This document shows positions 60,554 through 64,000 of a stretch of 64,000 nucleotides of DNA, in pieces. The stretch spans positions 310,001 through 374,000 of the forward strand of contig NC_015678.1 of the NCBI RefSeq assembly GCF_000164675.2, given 5' to 3'. Numbering within the stretch: the stretch's first letter is position 1; every line of letters begins with the position of its first letter. This DNA is from Streptococcus parasanguinis ATCC 15912 (lineage in GTDB: Bacteria; Bacillota; Bacilli; Lactobacillales; Streptococcaceae). Below the pieces are notes generated by a model. The model made no database searches and was not told the DNA's origin. It saw nothing but the letters and a program-made list of their open reading frames with translations. The position numbers were made by a program, and so were the translations under genes.

Positions 60554-60940
60554 ATGAAGCAATCACTTGAATTTTTAAAAGATAGAATCACTGATAAGAT
60601 GCCTTTAGAGGATATGGTAGAAATCTTTGAAGATTTGTGTAGCGTTCCTATTGAGGATGAGATGATTTTATTTGAGACAGGGGCATATTCAGCTATATCT
60701 AATAAACCCTTGTTTCAACTATCGTTAGTAAGGCAAGTTCCAAATGAAGATGAAGAGTTTTATCAAGTTCACCTTGATATTTTCTATGAAGCTAGTGAAG
60801 ATAATCAAATCTTCAGTGAAGCGACCTGGGACGAAGATATCGAGGAAAATATTTCTGATTATATTAGAGCCTCAGATGTATTTGCTTATGCTAAAAAGCA
60901 AGAATACCTAGCAGTCAATATTTATCTGGATGAAACTTAA
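60554..60940 (+). CDS. Hypothetical acidic protein
   Basis: This 128-residue, strongly acidic cytosolic protein belongs to no family I recognise. It contains EDMVEIFEDLCSVPIEDEMILFETGAYSA and later a run of acidic residues (ATWDEDIEENISDYI). The good ribosome-binding site (GAGGAAAAG) supports a real gene. It lies alone between a membrane remnant and an alpha/beta hydrolase; it could be an immunity or antitoxin-type protein, but nothing proves that. Confidence 0.6.
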   Translation: MKQSLEFLKDRITDKMPLEDMVEIFEDLCSVPIEDEMILFETGAYSAISNKPLFQLSLVRQVPNEDEEFYQVHLDIFYEASEDNQIFSEATWDEDIEENISDYIRASDVFAYAKKQEYLAVNIYLDET

Positions 60941-60976
60941 GAAGAGTAGTAAAGGAAGGAAATCTGGTGGAAAAAA

Positions 60977-61732
60977 ATGAACATTCTTGATCTTAATTCT
61001 AATCAGAAGGAGACGATATTATTAATCCATCCAATGTTATCTTCTGCACAAGGGATGAAATCGCTGATTGCAGATCAGATGGGACAAGAGTTTAGATATA
61101 TCATTCCGGATTTATCTGCACATGGGCAATCAGCTTCGACCATTTACGAATCGGCTCTTAAGGAAAGCCAAATGATTTATGAATATTTAAAGGATCATCA
61201 TATTAAAGACTTGCGTTTAGCGTTCGGTGCTTCTTTGGGTGGAGTCGTTTTACTAAAATTATTGAAATATAAGGATATCGGGTTTGGTAAGGTTGTTTTT
61301 GAGGGGGTAAGTTTATGGACAAAATCACCTTTGCTTGATGTATTTACTAGGTACCTATTGCTAAAAAAACATAGAAAGGCTATACGCAACAGAGATCTAG
61401 CTGTTCGAAAGATGGTTTCACTTTATGGAGAAAAAGGAGTGATGATGGCAGATTCTTTCATTGCTATGGATGAAGAAAGCATCAAACATATTTCCCATGA
61501 TTGTGCATTTGTGGATTTGCCCAACCTTACGCCAGAGGAACAAAAAAGTTGTGTATTCTTTTATGGTTCAAAAGAATTCGACTTGATAGCTGCTAAAAAA
61601 GTTCTCCCCCAAAAGTATCCTCAAGCCAAATTTCATATTTGGCAAGGATATGGTCACTGTCGCAAGATCACTGAAAATCCTAGAGCCTACTCTATGATTC
61701 TGCGAAATGAAATATTTAGTTCGAACTGTTGA
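60977..61732 (+). CDS. Alpha/beta hydrolase
   Basis: This 251-residue alpha/beta hydrolase has IHPMLSSAQGMKSL as the oxyanion region, nucleophile S86 in AFGASLGGVVLLK, the YGSKEFDLI aspartate and the GYGHCRKI histidine. It resembles the hydrolase at 54.9 kb in domain order. Substrate is unknown. No strong ribosome-binding site lies before ATG (GGAAATC about 18 bases upstream). Downstream, 61733-61894 is non-coding. Confidence 0.8.
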   Translation: MNILDLNSNQKETILLIHPMLSSAQGMKSLIADQMGQEFRYIIPDLSAHGQSASTIYESALKESQMIYEYLKDHHIKDLRLAFGASLGGVVLLKLLKYKDIGFGKVVFEGVSLWTKSPLLDVFTRYLLLKKHRKAIRNRDLAVRKMVSLYGEKGVMMADSFIAMDEESIKHISHDCAFVDLPNLTPEEQKSCVFFYGSKEFDLIAAKKVLPQKYPQAKFHIWQGYGHCRKITENPRAYSMILRNEIFSSNC

Positions 61733-61894
61733 TTGGGTAAGCTTGTTACTGAAACAGTAATAGAGTGAAATAGCGATAGATTAAATAATGACTAAACTAA
61801 GGAATTTGCAAGTGATTTCATTTTAAAAGTTAATTGTTGGCTTTTTCTCAGAATGGGCTTAAAATTTTGTACGGTTAATGGAGGATTTTTCTCA

Positions 61895-62680
61895 TTATAA
61901 TCTCTCCACAGTTCTATTTCGTATATGAATTGCAATCGGTGTGATAAGTAGGTATAGCAAGGTCAAAATGATAAAAAATCCGATATTGGCATCCAAAAAT
62001 ACATAAACGATATTAAAGCCAAAATGCATGAAAATAGAATAAATCAGATTATTATATTTTTCCAAAATAATATTCATACAAATAGTAATAGATGTAATCA
62101 CAACTATATTAGAAATAATATAAGGAACGGCCCGCCAGTCCGTAAATTTTGAATCTACAACCCACAGAAGTGTATGCCAGAAACACCAGACTAGGCCTTG
62201 GTAGATAGAGGATTTTAAAAAATGATATTTTTTATTAAATTCTTCTCTCATATAACCTCGCCACCCTAATTCTTCACCAGTCGGACCTGATGTAAATGAT
62301 AAGAAAACACTTAGTGGCAATGATACGGTTCCTAGATTAATGTAGGAGAACATTGTTTTTTGGGTCATAAGTGAGTAGATGAAGAGTGATAAAAAACTGA
62401 GCCCAAATGTCAGACCAAATGAAGATAGAAGTGGGAGTAGCGACACTTTAGCAGAGAAACACCGCTTAAGGAAAGTTGTTCTTTTCTCATCAGTCCTGAA
62501 ATACTTCCATCCAAATAAAAGCAGGTATGATGGAGACCATGCGACGATATTTCGTACAATCCACATGATAACAGGTGGAACCTTAAATATTAAACTTGCA
62601 GGAGCTGCTACGAAAATAATGAGTGCCCAAACAAGGACATAAGAACTGATGATGTATCTTTTTAAATAATTTACATTCAT
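61895..62680 (-). CDS. CPBP family intramembrane metalloprotease
   Basis: This 261-residue membrane protein has seven to eight spans and the Abi/CaaX motifs: GPTGEELGWRGYMREEF (EExxxR), WCFWHTLLWV and FMHFGFNIVY. Members process peptides or confer bacteriocin self-immunity. It is intact, unlike the one at 48.2 kb. It lies four bases after an XRE-DUF4097 regulator gene, so they are one transcript and the regulator probably controls it. Confidence 0.86.
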   Translation of the reverse strand: MNVNYLKRYIISSYVLVWALIIFVAAPASLIFKVPPVIMWIVRNIVAWSPSYLLLFGWKYFRTDEKRTTFLKRCFSAKVSLLPLLSSFGLTFGLSFLSLFIYSLMTQKTMFSYINLGTVSLPLSVFLSFTSGPTGEELGWRGYMREEFNKKYHFLKSSIYQGLVWCFWHTLLWVVDSKFTDWRAVPYIISNIVVITSITICMNIILEKYNNLIYSIFMHFGFNIVYVFLDANIGFFIILTLLYLLITPIAIHIRNRTVERL

Positions 62681-62684
62681 TTAG

Positions 62685-63572
62685 TTACCCTCTTTCTTCA
62701 GCTGTATAGATAACTAGTTCACTCTTAATACCATTCAATTCAATTATATTATCTGCATCGGGTGAATCGAAAGGTTCAGTTTTTTGCCCATTTTTTTCAT
62801 AATAAATATTTGTTCCAATCCCTTTGGTAACAGCTGTAAATAAACTGTTTTCAGGAATACGAATTCTGGATGTTGCTGAAATCTGGTTAATGTTAACTTC
62901 ACCGTTTAATGAATGACATAATACTTCCATATCAAGATTACAATTTATTTTTACTTTACCTGAAATATCTTCTAGGGTAATACGAGATGTCTTAACGTCT
63001 AGTTCGATATTGTCACATTCTAGAGAGTGAATTTCTACAGACTCTGCACGAACCGCGCATTCAATGTGACTAATATAGCGAGTTGGGATTTGCACAAAGA
63101 TACTGACCGTTTCTTTAGCCGTTGCCTCTGTTACACCATTGTAACGTTTTACATCTAGGTCAATTCTTTTTCTACTATCATCAATTTTTACTTTAAAATC
63201 ATTTTGAAGTGTAGAAAGAAGATTGGATACCAGACGAACTCGAATTTTTTCTCCCTTGTATCCGGACAATACAAACTTTTCTGCGCCTCCAAATTTCATA
63301 TCATAGCTCTTGATCTTATCGATATCATACTCTGTGATACTCTCAAAAAGATATTCGCTTGTCTTAAGACTAGTTCTTTCATTACAGATTAGCTCATCGA
63401 TAGAGATGTTAAATAGGTTTGAGATGGATATCATATTCTCGATATCTGGAATTCCAGCACCTGTTTCCCACTTTGTTACAGCTTGTCTTGATACACCGAT
63501 TTTTTCAGCTAAAAGTTCTTGTGACATCCCTACTTGTTTACGTATGGATTTTAATTTTTCAGCAAATGTCAT
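62685..63572 (-). CDS. XRE regulator fused to a DUF4097-like beta-repeat domain
   Basis: This 295-residue protein has an N-terminal XRE helix-turn-helix (KLKSIRKQVGMSQELLAEKIGVSRQAVTKWETGAGIPDIENM, ~6-48), a ~35-residue linker, and a C-terminal half of short beta-strand repeats (VEIHSLECDNIELDVKTSRITLEDISGKVKINCNLD) like the DUF4097/adhesin-type beta-helix. There is no membrane span, which is unusual because DUF4097 proteins are mostly envelope-associated. AGGAGG precedes the start. It heads a two-gene operon with the CPBP protease. Confidence 0.8.
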   Translation of the reverse strand: MTFAEKLKSIRKQVGMSQELLAEKIGVSRQAVTKWETGAGIPDIENMISISNLFNISIDELICNERTSLKTSEYLFESITEYDIDKIKSYDMKFGGAEKFVLSGYKGEKIRVRLVSNLLSTLQNDFKVKIDDSRKRIDLDVKRYNGVTEATAKETVSIFVQIPTRYISHIECAVRAESVEIHSLECDNIELDVKTSRITLEDISGKVKINCNLDMEVLCHSLNGEVNINQISATSRIRIPENSLFTAVTKGIGTNIYYEKNGQKTEPFDSPDADNIIELNGIKSELVIYTAEERG

Positions 63573-63951
63573 GTTGTATGACCTCCTCTATATTCTATGA
63601 TGTAATTTGTCATAAAGTAGCAATATGACTGATTTTAGTATAGAATAAACGATGATTACAGCACAAGCAAGTAGAGGTTGCATTCTCATTATTTTTGCTA
63701 CTTTGCGTGGCATTTATCGTTTTAACGTTGATTTTTAGCATTATTTTAGTTATTTTACCATACATTCAAATAATAGAATTAAAAATAATATGTTGAAAAC
63801 TGAACTGCAGAAGTCTATCGTTATTTTATTTTTTAAAAATTGAGAAAATATTTTTAGAAAATGATGTCAAATATAGTTGACATTCAACAACTAATATTGT
63901 AAAACAAATGTATCAAATATATTTGACACATTTGTGATTAGGAGGTGCCAA
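63573..63951. promoter_or_regulatory. Divergent control region with two inverted repeats
   Basis: This 379-base gap lies between divergent regulator genes. On the right, TGTCAA..TTGACA (63865-63882, containing a TTGACA -35) and TCAAATATATTTGA (63913-63926) form two related inverted repeats sharing TCAAATATA; they are 44 bases apart and precede the last gene. AGGAGGTG (63940-63947) is its ribosome-binding site. The left part shows only AT-rich DNA. No start of another gene is seen. Confidence 0.6.
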
Positions 63952-64000
63952 GTGAACCGGGTGAAAGAATACAGAGTCAATCTTGGTCTTTCTCAATTGG
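63952..64000 (+). CDS. N-terminal start of an XRE-type regulator, partial
   Basis: GTG 63952, seven bases after AGGAGG, opens a frame running off the window: MNRVKEYRVNLGLSQL, the beginning of a small XRE helix-turn-helix protein of the 'VKEYR...LSQ' type. Two inverted repeats lie upstream and are the probable autoregulatory operators. Only 16 codons are visible. Confidence 0.7.
   Translation, partial: MNRVKEYRVNLGLSQL

Overview
The window is chromosomal DNA of a low-GC Firmicute, almost certainly a viridans Streptococcus of the mitis/sanguinis type. The evidence is a rhamnose-polysaccharide (rgp) locus, the block aroD-aroE-aroB-aroC-tyrA-ylbF-aroA-aroK-pheA-psr in the order known from pneumococcus and relatives, the murA/GNAT/CBS/map neighbourhood, a SAM-III (SMK-box) metK leader, a preQ1-II riboswitch before queT, and extended -10 promoters. 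An LtaS-type lipoteichoic acid synthase gene argues against S. pneumoniae itself. The species cannot be fixed from the sequence alone.

Region 1 (1-7.3 kb) is the end of a cell-wall rhamnan operon: the tail of an ABC permease, its ATPase, a GT4-like glycosyltransferase, RgpF, and an LTA-synthase-like glycerol-phosphate transferase of the GacH/SccH kind. Region 2 (7.4-20.6 kb) is housekeeping: ebsA, a ferredoxin, a LysM protein, cmk, infC-rpmI-rplT with an attenuated leader and an ATA start codon, comEB, metK, murA (MurZ type), map, a YihY membrane protein, a MarR/B3-B4 operon, gtrA and queT. Region 3 (20.6-28.2 kb) holds ligA, a lipid kinase, a type I pullulanase and ltaS. Region 4 (28.4-40.7 kb) is an rRNA methyltransferase, the shikimate/aromatic amino acid genes, an LCP cell-wall ligase and rlmD. 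tyrA carries an in-frame amber codon 27 codons before its natural end, and the aroE-aroB junction holds a small insertion made of hairpins.

Region 5 (40.7-53.1 kb) is the accessory part. The 3' end of rlmD (the 'rum' gene, a known integration site of streptococcal ICEs) is followed by two further rlmD-like 3' ends in an 82-bp ladder. Two more degraded copies lie about 12 kb downstream. Between them are a beta-glucoside PTS operon with two RpiR regulators, a nonsense-interrupted sucrose phosphorylase, a frameshifted CPBP protease, and a string of AT-rich single genes (nucleotidyltransferase-like, TfoX-N, AAC(6')-like, APH-like, HEAT-repeat). No integrase was found. I read this as a decayed, serially rebuilt integration hot spot.

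Region 6 (53.2-64 kb) continues the accessory material: an ABC exporter, an alpha/beta hydrolase, an ADP-ribosylglycohydrolase, a MerR-controlled ABC-2 transporter with a 19-bp-spacer promoter, a RelB/RelE-type toxin-antitoxin pair, another hydrolase, a CPBP protease next to an XRE-DUF4097 regulator, and the start of a second XRE gene behind two inverted repeats. I saw no rRNA, tRNA, CRISPR array, insertion sequence or phage gene.
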